Shown one piece after another: positions 32,666 to 42,362 of a stretch of DNA of 64,000 nt. The number at the start of each line of letters is the position of its first letter. Position 1 is the stretch's first letter. The notes below the pieces were generated by a model, which was given only the letters and a program-made list of their open reading frames with translations, made no database searches and had not been told where the DNA came from. The stretch is from Alectoria sarmentosa. Lineage: Eukaryota; Ascomycota; Lecanoromycetes; Lecanorales; Parmeliaceae. The stretch covers positions 1 to 64,000 of the forward strand of contig WOGZ01000123.1 in NCBI GenBank assembly GCA_009733775.1, in the 5' to 3' direction. The position numbers and the translations under genes were made by a program.

Positions 32666-33607
32666 TCATTCAAGAACCGCATATGAAGTTGCTTTGCGTA
32701 AAGAGTTGTAGTGCTCGCCGAGTCCAAAGCTGTGGTGATAGTACGCAAGCCACAGCGTCCTCGGTTCGGTGTCGGTTCCGCATTCAATCCTTTCGACCTT
32801 TCCGTCACCTTGTAGGACGTTGATGTCGACTCCGTAAGCCTTAGCCAGTGCAAGAATCTCAAGATGCCCGCCCCATTCTCCAGTATCTGTGATGGTCGTC
32901 ACGTATTGATCAAGAGGCTCCTCAAGGAAGGGCGAGAAGTCTTCGGGGTTTTGTAAAATATATGCTGCTGCCACTTGCCTCGTTATCTTGTAGCCAGCAG
33001 TCACAAGCTTCGGCTGGGCATTGTCATACGTAATGTTGATTTGAATCTTTGGCTTCAGGCCTACTTCAGAAGCCTCCAGCTGATCTGCCACTGCGGCATA
33101 GAGACAATGGCCGTCTGATCGGATCTCATGCTCTTTTAGACCTCTTGAGGTGTAGGCCTCTTGCATGGCTTTCCTCTCCTTTTCCCGGAGATCGGGTAAG
33201 TCAGCAGCTTCGTTCTGGGCTTCCTCGGCTGCAGCTTCTTGTTCAGCAGCTCGACGAGCTAGCCTGGCTTTTTGTCGATTCGGCTTTTTTGCATGGCCGT
33301 TGGTCGGTGGGTTTGATGAGACAGATATCGCATTCATTGACTCGCTGATGTCCTTCGGCCTTTCGAGTGTGACAGGTTCATCATCGCCGTGAACAGGGAC
33401 AACCATTTTCTCCACCTGTTCCGGCTTATCATCACCAGTCATTTCAGCTATTTCGGTATCTTGTCTCTCTCGAAGCTGTCTCTCAAGTTCTGCACATTCA
33501 TCGTTGACCCCTTTACGAGTCCTTTTGGTAGCTGACTTTCTCTTTTGCGTTATTCGTGACTGAAGATCCTTTTGCTCCTGGCGATGTTTCCGTTGCAGAT
33601 CCTCCAT
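32666..33607 (-). CDS. OTU2: OTU-domain cysteine protease (OTUD6/Otu2 type)
   Basis: Deubiquitinase of the OTU family; the yeast relative Otu2 acts on ribosome-associated ubiquitin. 313 residues in one exon. The first 150 residues are a charged coiled coil (KHRQEQKDLQSRITQKRK, then RQKARLARRAAEQEAAAEEA) typical of OTUD6 proteins. The catalytic core shows Asp165 and Cys168 in RSDGHCLYAAV and His299 in LGEHYNSLR. EWGGHLEILALAKAYGVDI is the expected substrate-side motif. Oddity: behind the TGA at 32666-32668 the same frame stays open for 21 codons and reads KQDIENFAVYLENLGYVELKV before a second TGA at 32600-32602. That tail looks coding. Without it, the protein ends at a normal place for the family. 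Confidence 0.9.
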   Translation of the reverse strand: MEDLQRKHRQEQKDLQSRITQKRKSATKRTRKGVNDECAELERQLRERQDTEIAEMTGDDKPEQVEKMVVPVHGDDEPVTLERPKDISESMNAISVSSNPPTNGHAKKPNRQKARLARRAAEQEAAAEEAQNEAADLPDLREKERKAMQEAYTSRGLKEHEIRSDGHCLYAAVADQLEASEVGLKPKIQINITYDNAQPKLVTAGYKITRQVAAAYILQNPEDFSPFLEEPLDQYVTTITDTGEWGGHLEILALAKAYGVDINVLQGDGKVERIECGTDTEPRTLWLAYYHHSFGLGEHYNSLRKATSYAVLE

Positions 33608-34343
33608 CGTATACTTAATTTACTTTACTATCAGCTTTACCTCAGGCGGGACCATGATATTGATGTTTCAAAAAGCTAAGCCTTGGCGGAGAACGCAGGT
33701 ACAGGATGAAAAGGAAACTTTTAGCAGAGGAAAGTTTAGCGAGCCGAGAGGCAATATTGATGCTCAATGTAGTTACTATCGGGGTTATGTAAATTTCCGC
33801 ACGCCCGCAAACCTTGGCGCCGGAACAACCAAATAGATATCAACTATGTGATATCTTGACGCCCAGTGCTTTTGAGAAGATTTCTTCTGTCGTATGATTA
33901 TACAGAACGATAGAACCTTCGTTATGAAGCACTGTTGAAGGGCCGTGATTATCACACTACCGGTGATTAAATCTACCCCAATAGCATGCTCCGGAAGAAT
34001 TTCGGCTTCCCCACAATACCTAGCCTTGGTCCAATTCCAAACATTCTTCCCTTTGGACCGGACGAAAACCATCTCAGCCAGACAATAATGAACTCCACCA
34101 TGAAAGCCTCGGCCGCCATCAGCATGTCCATCCGGACTCTTCCCTTCTATATAGAACCATCCCCCAGTCTTCGAGTCCTCTTTCCTCCATTACCCATCCC
34201 ATTCCACACCGTCAAATCCTCCATCCCTTTCTTACTCGCCTGCTCACATATACACAAGGCACAAACTCGGCATTGCAAGAGCCAGAGCTTCCTCTGAGAC
34301 AGCAACTCTGGCGGAGCAGAAGCCGTTCTTGTTCGCTGTTCCA
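33608..34343. other. Divergent spacer between OTU2 and isocitrate lyase
   Basis: Holds both promoters. A 103-codon frame at 33986-34297 contains MNSTMKASAAISMSIRTLPF, which resembles a mitochondrial presequence. The lyase frame itself is open upstream of its ATG back to 34155. I see no convincing splice that joins them, so no gene is called. Confidence 0.45.
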
Positions 34344-36118
34344 ATGTCTTCAATAGATCATGAGGATCAGCTTTATCAAGCGGACGTCAACGCTGTGAAG
34401 AAATGGTGGACGGACTCTCGATGGAGAAGTACCAAGCGACCTTTCACGGCTGAGCAGATTGTTGCCAAAAGAGGCAACCTCAAGATTGAATACCCAAGCA
34501 ATGCTATGAGCAGAAAGTTGTGGAACATCGTTGAAGGCAGGTTCAAGGTAGGTTTTCAGACAACTCGCCAACAAGACGTCAGGCCGACTGATATTATCTC
34601 GAGAATGGCCATGCTAGCTATACGTATGGCTGCCTGGAGCCAACAATGCTCACGCAGATGGCGAAATATCTTGATACGGTCTATGTTTCCGGCTGGCAAT
34701 GCTCGTCAACTGCGTCCTCTACGGATGAACCCTCGCCGGACCTGGCAGATTATCCAATGGTGAGAAAATTCAACAACTAGTTCATACCCCTGGTTTTGAC
34801 ATAATGTAGAATACCGTCCCCAACAAAGTCCAGCATCTCTTCATGGCTCAGCTTTTCCACGACCGCAAGCAAAGAGAAGAGCGAATTACCACTCCCAAGG
34901 CGAACCGTGGCAATGTTGCAAACACGGACTTCCTTCGACCCATAATTGCAGATGCAGACACCGGTCATGGAGGTCTCACAGCGATCATGAAGCTCACAAA
35001 GCTTTTCATCGAGAAAGGAGCAGCAGGCATTCATATCGAAGACCAAGCGCCTGGGACAAAGAAGTGCGGTCACATGGCTGGCAAGGTTCTCGTACCAATC
35101 AGCGAGCATATCAATCGTCTGGTGGCTATCAGAGCCCAAGCCGATATCATGGGCACCGATCTTTTGGCCGTCGCCCGCACAGACTCTGAAGCCGCCACGC
35201 TCATCACCTCGACTATCGACCCCCGAGACCACGCTTTCATCCTCGGTATGACAAACCCAGCTCTCCAGCCTCTGAATGATTTAATGGTGGCAGCTGAGCA
35301 AGCAGGAAAGACTGGTGAACAATTACAAGCAATTGAAGACCAATGGTTGTCCCAAGCCGGTCTTAAGCTTTTCGATAATGCTGTAGAGGACATGATCAAT
35401 GCCGGTGTTCACGTTAACAAAGCGGGCTTGATCAAAGAATACCGATCGATGATCCGGGGGAAGAGCAACTCCGAGTCAAGAGCCATCGCCAAAGGTCTGA
35501 CTGGTGTCGACATCCACTGGGACTGGGACTCGCCACGGACAAGAGAAGGGTTCTACCGTTATCAAGGAGGCTGCGGATGTGCTGTCAATAGAGCCATAGC
35601 CTACACTCCGTATGCAGATATGATGTGGATGGAGAGCGCGAAGCCAGATTACAAGCAGGCAGAAGAGTTCGCTAACGGGGTGCACGCTGTCTGGCCTGAG
35701 CAAAAGTAAATTCAATTTGGAAGGTTCCAAATCTTACCGCAAAGCTAACAACATCATAAGACTCGCCTATAATCTCTCCCCATCCTTCAATTGGAAAGCA
35801 GCTATGCCACGCGACGAGCAAGAAACCTACATCAAGCGCCTCGCTAAGCTTGGATACTGTTGGCAATTCATCACGCTTGCCGGGCTGCACACCACAGCTC
35901 TCATCTCCGACCAATTCTCAAAAGCATATTCTGAGCAAGGCATGCGTGCCTACGGAGAACTTGTCCAAGAGCCAGAAATGGAAGGCAAAAATGATGTAGT
36001 GACCCATCAGAAATGGTCCGGTGCTAATTATGTGGACAACATGCTGAGGATGGTTACTGGCGGCGTGAGCTCGACGAGCGCGATGGGTAAGGGTGTTACC
36101 GAGGACCAATTCAAGTAG
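34344..36118 (+). CDS. acuD: Isocitrate lyase
   Basis: Splits isocitrate to succinate and glyoxylate in the glyoxylate cycle, needed for growth on acetate and fatty acids; usually peroxisomal in filamentous fungi. 537 residues. Exons 34344-34547, 34604-34759, 34810-35705, 35761-36118; all frames close. The active-site loop KKCGHM is at about 204-209. ASYTYGCLEPTMLTQMAKYL, then IIADADTGHGG and HIEDQAPGTKKCGH, and QKWSGANYVDNML near the C-terminus, separate it from 2-methylisocitrate lyase. The ATG at 34344 gives a family-like N-terminus (MSSIDHEDQLYQADV). Intron 1 must end in the uncommon acceptor GAG for the frame to work. Carbon-source control (FacB, CreA) is expected from the family, not read from the sequence. 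Confidence 0.95.
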
Positions 36119-37303
36119 TGTCTCCAGTGCGTATCATAGGTGTTGTTATACATCCTTCTCGTTGATTACAAAAAACTTCGTCCAATTCCACTTCTAAGAG
36201 TAAGCAAATGCTACACTGCTTTGAGCCAAAATTGAGCTCGCTGGAGCACACAATTAGCATCTCCGAGTCAAATTGGAGCTGCCTGAACCAGCGCAGGATG
36301 CCAGAGTCGCCAGTGTGATTTGTGGGACTAGGACTAGGACCAACACTGACCTACAGCCGCTGGTCAGTGGGAATGATTCTGTGGCCGCGGGCGACTCCTG
36401 ACCTCCAGAGATCCTTTTCGTTCCAACATTTCGACCTTTCGACAGTGTCATACCGACGATGTCAGCGCGGGCCGGTGTGTTGCTGCACAACTGCCCCATC
36501 TTCTCTCCTCAAGCCTCCAAAGAGTAACACTTTATTACTCTCATATACTTTTACATTTTTCACTAATCTGTTTCTTAAATCCACCGTCTCGTCGCACTTG
36601 CCTCCCTATAGCTGACAGCATATTCTCGCCGCGCCTCTTTCTCGCACATGCGCTGCTTCTATCAGTCTTCCACTGAGTCTCATCCCAAAGTTTTGTTTAT
36701 CCACTAGAACAGCTTTCCCATCTATTCCATCTTCACCTATCCAGACTACGTCTTTGGTACCGTCCAACTCGTGTCCTGCACCGATCATTCAGGACGTCTT
36801 GGGCGTCCATACCGGACAAACAAAATTTCAACTCTGCATAAACAATTTTGGGAACCGCAAAACCACAACTACCCCGGAGTATTATTTCCGCCTAATTGCA
36901 ATCTGCGACGCAAAGTTCTGATGGGGAAAGCTGGCTGGCTGTAGTGGTCGAGGACGCTCCTGACTTTAGATCCGACGTCCGAACACGACTGTAGCTCGAT
37001 GCTCTGTAGGGAGTTGGGGCTCGTGGCATGCATAAGTTCTGTCAATGTACGTAGGACTAGTACAGCACTTGGTGATCAAAAGTAAAGCGCAACTTTAGCG
37101 ATGCACCCGCATCCTAAGGTTGTTGTTCAGAGTGGGATATGATACTATCAACGAGTGGATCCACTTGTTTCTGATACTGGGTGGAGCTTTGCATCTTACA
37201 CTAGGTATTTGATTCCACCCAAATCACCCGCCAACGGAATATGCACGCCTCAAGGCTTCCCCATCAACCCTAGCTTCCCGCCTAGGCCTTTACTGGCTCA
37301 CTA
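36119..37303. other. Spacer left of the copia relic
   Basis: About 1.2 kb behind isocitrate lyase. It contains a short perfect stem (cactgacc at 36344-36351 pairing with ggtcagtg at 36362-36369, 10-nt loop) about 225 bp behind the stop codon. No gene recognised; part may be worn 5' sequence of the retroelement. Confidence 0.45.
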
Positions 37304-38330
37304 TTGCCGCTGCCAAGACCTGTGGCTCCACTTATGAGCTCGGTCAGCTCTTCACTGACCACACCATTTCCTCCGTACGACTCAATGGCTCGCTCAAACA
37401 CCGAATATATATCCCCCGCGCCTGGCACGGCGACACCTATGCCTGAGGACCGCGAGAAATGGTCTGGAAAACAGGAGACCGCAGAGAATCTACATGCCAT
37501 GGATCTGGACGATTTGATGAAGGTTGACCTCAGTAGTTTGGACAAGGACCTCCTTAAGCGCAGTCAGTTTAGGCTAGTCACGTTGAAAAGACACAATTAC
37601 CAGATCTGGGCCCAGTGCCATAGACGGTTTCTACGGGGGCGAGGAATCTGGGGCATTGTATCAGGAAGCCTACCACTGCCAACGTCGAGGAAGGAGGCTG
37701 AGAACTAGATGATTCTAGACGGGTGGATTGCTACTCTATTAATAAGCTACGTCGAGGAAGATCAGGTTATTTACATCACCCATGCTACCAGCTCCAAGGA
37801 TATATGGGACGAATTGAAGCGAATCCACAATGTAAGCGGTGGTGGCAGCACAGGACGACTGGCTCCTACACTGGAGTCTATGGTGTAAGCGGCAAGGAGA
37901 GACTGGCTCCTATGCTTCAGAGATTGTTTGGATATGTCAAAGGCGACGACGAATCCATTGACAGGATGGCATCAACCCTGAAGCAAATGAGTGACGAGAT
38001 TTATGATCTCGCCGCTGAAGCGAGACTGTCTGATATTAGCATGGCATCTATTATCATGAATGCTGGCCAGGGTGAGGAGTACAACATGGCCAAATACACT
38101 GTGAGTCATGTAGATGTACTGACTTCAGCGTTGGCCGTGGAACAACTCCGGAAGGTCGAGCAGAACGTTCAGAAGGATCGCTCGAATTTCGTCCACTCGA
38201 AAGGCAATCGTGGTGGCCGGCAAGGCAGAAGAGGTCGAATCAGTGGCTGAGACAAGTCAAATGTCAAGTGCTATGGTTGCGGCATTATGGAACGTTTTGA
38301 ATATGTTGTCCGGGGAAAACGTAGGCCTTT
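37304..38330 (+). mobile_element. Broken Ty1/copia Gag remnant
   Basis: Fragment of a copia-type retrotransposon capsid gene. One frame covers 37304-37708 and carries RHNYQIWAQCHRRFLRGRGI. After an in-frame TAG it continues with ILDGWIATLLISYVEEDQVI and SSKDIWDELKRIH. A frameshift near 37850 leads into LQRLFGYVKGDDESIDRMAS and the basic RGGRQGRRGRISG. After a further TGA near 38250 a damaged zinc knuckle follows (VKCYGCGIMERF, lacking the expected His and last Cys). No protease, integrase or reverse transcriptase and no clear long terminal repeats are seen. The piece is dead and ends about 170 bp before the exonuclease start. Confidence 0.8.
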
Positions 38331-38507
38331 AGAGGCCGATCTGGCAGCCTTGCGTCAGCCGCTTTGAGAAAGCCAATAGAGATCGCTTACTTGCATTACA
38401 CAACGAATGCCCCACTTTCAATTGAAACAGCCCACCATCTTCTTGATAATTTCCTCGCGGCAGCATCAATAGAGAAGGGCGATAGTTCAAAAGCCAAGGT
38501 CGTCAAC

Positions 38508-40040
38508 ATGGAGGTGACCATTGTTGATTCTGAGCCTTCATTAGTAGCTCTAATCGATTGTCTCGACCGTCTTCCAACCCAACCACCATCCCTATACCTG
38601 GATATCGAGGGCGTGAAACTCTCCCGGCATGGCTCGATATCCATCCTTCAGCTTTTCGTCTTACCCAAAACCCATGTCTTCCTGATCGACGTTTTCACTC
38701 TGCAGGAAAAGGCGTTTTGCACTGCCAATCGTTCTGGGACAGACTTGCGATCGATCCTCGAGTCTGTGCTTGTGCCGAAAGTGTTCTTCGATGTCCGCAA
38801 CGACTCTGATGCTCTCTTTGCACATTTTCAAATCTCAATGCAAGGTGTCCATGACGTCCAGCTTTTGGAGGTTGCGACCCGCTCCTTTTCAAAGGAAAGG
38901 GTGGCCGGGCTCGCCAAGTGTATCGAAAAGGATACGCAGCTCAGCGCCAAAGTTTCAGCGGCGTGGAAAGCTACCAAGCAAAAGGGGGTGACACTTTTCG
39001 CGCCCGAACATGGAGGTTCTTACGAAGTGTTCAATTCTCGACCGATGCTGCAGGATATCATCGATTACTGTACGCAGGATGTGGTGTATCTTCCAGTTTT
39101 ATGGAAGGTGTACACTTGCAAGATCTCCGCACGTTGGCTGGGAAAAGTACAAAAGGAAACATGCGCAAGAATTCGCGAGTCGCAGACTGCATCATATAAG
39201 CCCAATGACAAGAACAAGAGCATGAGCCCATGGGCCAATCCTGCAACATCTGGGCAACGTAATCGCCGCAGCAAGACTGGGGTGAAAGGTCCAGTGAAGA
39301 AGACAGTGATTACTATCGAACAATCAGCTGCAACAGAAGTAGAGAAGAAAACAGCAGCAACGCAGCCAGACGCAGAATCGCAATCTCAATCGTCCGTAGG
39401 ACAGGCACATCTACGGCGGTCAGTGAGTGTATCGGCTTTGGAAGCTGCACAAAAGACTGCGGAAATTACTGCAAAGCTCGAAAGCCAACTATCCACGACT
39501 GATCTTGCGTTCAGAAGCAAGAACGAGCTAGGGTCGGACAAGAAAACAGGCCCTATTCTGCATCCTGCCACGATTTATCCGAAGTGGACTTGCACGAGTT
39601 GTCACCGAGAGATGGAAGAACACCAGAAGGAGGAACACTTGGCAGGGAAACAGCACAAAACACATCCGGGAAAGTGGACATGCATTACATGTAGCCGAGA
39701 GATGCAAGAAGACAAGAGGGAGGAACATATGGCAGGCAGAAAACACACCGCACGTGCGAAGCGGGCTGCAACTACTGATCGTGAAGCAGCTCGTCAACCC
39801 AATGTTGAAAAAGCAAAAGACACAGGCAGAAAAGACAAAAAGAGGCAAGCAGTAGTGTCTAAACCTCAGCAAAGAGGACTTCCGTATCCACCTGATCATA
39901 TTTTTTCTGGATTTGGAGGAAGTATGGGTCCTGGATATCTCGAGTATGAGACAGTCTTCTCTTTGGAGGATGAGAACTACGGGCTCTGCGATAAAGACTG
40001 CGGGTGGTGCGGACACTGTATGGACGGGCTTGACATTTGA
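38508..40040 (+). CDS. RNase D-like 3'-5' exonuclease with tandem zinc fingers
   Basis: DEDDy-type exonuclease domain joined to a zinc-binding tail; 510 residues from the ATG at 38508 (558 from a non-ATG codon at 38364). Exonuclease motifs: SLYLDIEGVKLSRHG (Asp32, Glu34), KVFFDVRNDSDALFAHF, and IDYCTQDVVYLPVLW with the Tyr/Asp pair. After a Ser/Lys-rich linker come two copies of a 30-residue C2H2-like finger, starting at nucleotide 39582 and again at 39672. Both read KWTC(T/I)(T/S)C, with the metal pattern C-x2-C-x11-H-x5-H. A basic stretch follows, then a conserved-looking end with clustered cysteines (LCDKDCGWCGHCMDG). Nucleic-acid processing is likely; the precise substrate is unknown. Confidence 0.82.
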   Translation: MEVTIVDSEPSLVALIDCLDRLPTQPPSLYLDIEGVKLSRHGSISILQLFVLPKTHVFLIDVFTLQEKAFCTANRSGTDLRSILESVLVPKVFFDVRNDSDALFAHFQISMQGVHDVQLLEVATRSFSKERVAGLAKCIEKDTQLSAKVSAAWKATKQKGVTLFAPEHGGSYEVFNSRPMLQDIIDYCTQDVVYLPVLWKVYTCKISARWLGKVQKETCARIRESQTASYKPNDKNKSMSPWANPATSGQRNRRSKTGVKGPVKKTVITIEQSAATEVEKKTAATQPDAESQSQSSVGQAHLRRSVSVSALEAAQKTAEITAKLESQLSTTDLAFRSKNELGSDKKTGPILHPATIYPKWTCTSCHREMEEHQKEEHLAGKQHKTHPGKWTCITCSREMQEDKREEHMAGRKHTARAKRAATTDREAARQPNVEKAKDTGRKDKKRQAVVSKPQQRGLPYPPDHIFSGFGGSMGPGYLEYETVFSLEDENYGLCDKDCGWCGHCMDGLDI

Positions 40041-40730
40041 AGCTGCAAAACATCGTCCGCAAAAAGCTCGAGTGGGGCGTGGATAGGAGAGTCCACGCCC
40101 GGATGGTCGTGCCTGAGGCGATGATAATACCTTAGGCAGCGACATCGTAGCCCGGCTCTAAATGACTCTTCAATGAATTCAAAATTTTCACACCACTTAC
40201 CCTACACTCCTCATTTCCTCCAAACACTATATAAACCCCATCATCCCCCCCTTCGATTCTTTCTTTTTTCTCCCCAGCTTCCTTTGCCATTCTGGCTTAG
40301 ATCAAATGTAGTATCTGTTCTTTTCAGTTTGATCGCTGAAAGGTGTTCCACGCGTTCACCCAATCATACAATCATACCAATTTTTTTCATACCAGCGATC
40401 GTTCCGTTCAGGCTCGCCTGGAAGGAGCGCATTGCCCGTGTCGCCGGCCGAACACTGCCGCCGGTTGATGCTCGTGATCGATGGATTTTTTCATTGGGAC
40501 TTCTGGCCAAAGGCCGGGTCTCGGAGAAGAAGAAGAAGCAAAGGTTGGCAGAGTTCAGAGCTCGGAGCAAACATTTTTTGGAACAGAATTTGCAGATGTA
40601 GGCTTCGTAGGGATGTTTCAAGCGCAGGGAACTCCAGCGTGCGTGTGGAAAGTAAGGATTTCAGACCTCGAAGTCTATGTATGATTCAGCTCCGAGGTAG
40701 CTTTGATTTTGATAGTCCGGAAGAATCATG
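40041..40730. other. Convergent spacer
   Basis: Between the exonuclease gene (+) and the PLP enzyme gene (-). A frame at 40173-40601 ends in a charged stretch (SEKKKKQRLAEFRARSKHFL) but its start is low-complexity and it overlaps other frames. I do not call it a gene. Confidence 0.45.
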
Positions 40731-42061
40731 CTATCCAGCAACATTCTCCGCTACTCTCTCTCCTTGCCCTCCCACCTTTCCCTCCATCCGCTCCCCTTTC
40801 CCTTCAGACACAGCAAACATCTTCGAAATAGCCTCGACCGTCGTATTTCCTCCACTCAATACGACCCCAATGTCCCAGCCCTCCTCGCCACCCTCCCTCT
40901 CCACCAAGCTTCTGAACTCCTCGTCATATAAAGCGACCGCCAACCCCACGACGGCACTCGGTTCCACAAATACCTTCATCCTCTCCTGCACCAGTCTCAT
41001 CGCTCTTAAGATCTGCTCTTCCGTAACTGCATATATTCCGCGCAGTTTTGTTTTATCGGAGATGATGGTCCAGGGGATTTCGCCAACGGGAGTTCGCAGT
41101 CCATCAGCTATCGTGAGACTTTGGACGGTGGGGATGCGTTTGCCCGCTGCCAGGCCACGGCGAGCGTCATCGGCGCCTTCAAATGAGGCTTCAGCACCGA
41201 AGACATAAGTACCTGTGCCATAAAGAGCAGTGGCAATTCCTGAGAGCATCCCACCGCCGCCGATTGGGGCGATGACTGCGTCAAGGTGCCCAAATTTTGA
41301 CTCCAGTGAAGATGTATGGGCACCGTTGGCGTGGGTGGTGCCATTTCTGTGCCCGTTGGCTACCTCTTGTCTTCCCTTCTCGTGCACACTCAATGCTGGA
41401 TCCTCTGTCATCAATCCTTTTGCTTGCTCCTCAAGCTCCAATGCCATCGTGCCTTGCCCAAGTACGATGTCTGGATGGTCGTACGGTGGCACGAGAACTG
41501 CCCTAGTGTCCTCGATAACATCCTTCACGACTGCCTCCCGCTCATCAGATGTACTGCCGCTGAAATAGATTTTCGCGCCATATCCTTGAGTGGCTTCAAT
41601 CTTCGAGGGTGTAGATATCGTAGGCATGACTATATGAGCAGGAACGCCATATGTGCGTGCTGCTAGAGCAAGAGCTTGTGCGTGATTGCCTGCAAGGCTG
41701 GTCTTAGTACTAAGTAGCTTTGGTCAGAGCAATACCTCTTACCAGAACTATGTGTCACCACGCCTCTCGCCAACTCCTCCTCAGTCAATCGAGACAATGC
41801 ATGGAAGGCCCCTCGGACCTTGAATGCGCCAGTGCGCTGGTAGTTCTCACATTTAAAGAAGAAATTAATCCTAGGGCGCGCTGGTCTTTGCCCTTCGAAG
41901 GACGTACCGTTTAAGGCTTCTGGTGGCTGCGGGATAGATGCAAGGCTCGAGAGAGTCGTGGAAGTTAGGACAGGCGTGAGCTTGATGTGCTCTTTTATGC
42001 GTTCATGGGCGGACTGAACGGAGGAGCGTTTCAAGGCTAGGGTCCTGGAGGGGTTGGCCAT
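40731..42061 (-). CDS. PLP-dependent serine/threonine dehydratase or serine racemase-like enzyme
   Basis: Fold-type II PLP enzyme that eliminates water from L-Ser or L-Thr, or racemises serine; 425 residues. Exons (minus) 42061-41743 and 41689-40731, intron 53 nt. Seen: the PLP lysine in FFFKCENYQRTGAFKVRGA, the substrate loop THSSGNHAQALALA created by splicing, the phosphate loop GGGGMLSG, and VLSGGNTT near the end. There is no C-terminal ACT-like regulatory domain, so it is not the biosynthetic Ilv1 type. An unusual insert rich in Asn, Gly, His and Thr (NGHRNGTTHANGAHTSS) interrupts the middle of the fold. The frame is open to a TTG at 42109, but the first ATG is at 42061. It lies 300 bp downstream of ILV5 on the same strand. 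Confidence 0.88.
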
Positions 42062-42362
42062 GAGTTGGAGAGGTGTGAATGATTCGTTAGGGTTCTTAGC
42101 TGTGCTCAATCACCATCATGTGTTCTGGATCAGTGACGCTTGATGATATGAATGAATACACACAATTAGCGATGCAGTCAGCATGCCGCTCGCTTGAGGA
42201 TGATCGAATCAATAGCATTTGCTTTTTTCAAAGACTTTTTCGAATGTCCGCGCCGATCTTCGGCCGGTCTGCTAGAGGCAACTTTTCCCGGCCACACTTT
42301 CAACGTGTGCTTGGTATCATACAGAGAGATAAAACGCTTGATGCTTGACAGACCACGAAATT

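Noticed and set aside
33986..34297. Frame with a presequence-like start ahead of isocitrate lyase
   Set aside because: It is in another frame, ends before the lyase ATG, and I found no good splice pair that joins the two. Isocitrate lyase normally lacks a mitochondrial signal.
39528..40145. 205-codon minus-strand frame opposite the exonuclease gene, Cys/Leu-rich
   Set aside because: It is the complement of the lysine- and glutamate-rich finger region on the plus strand; no recognisable protein features.
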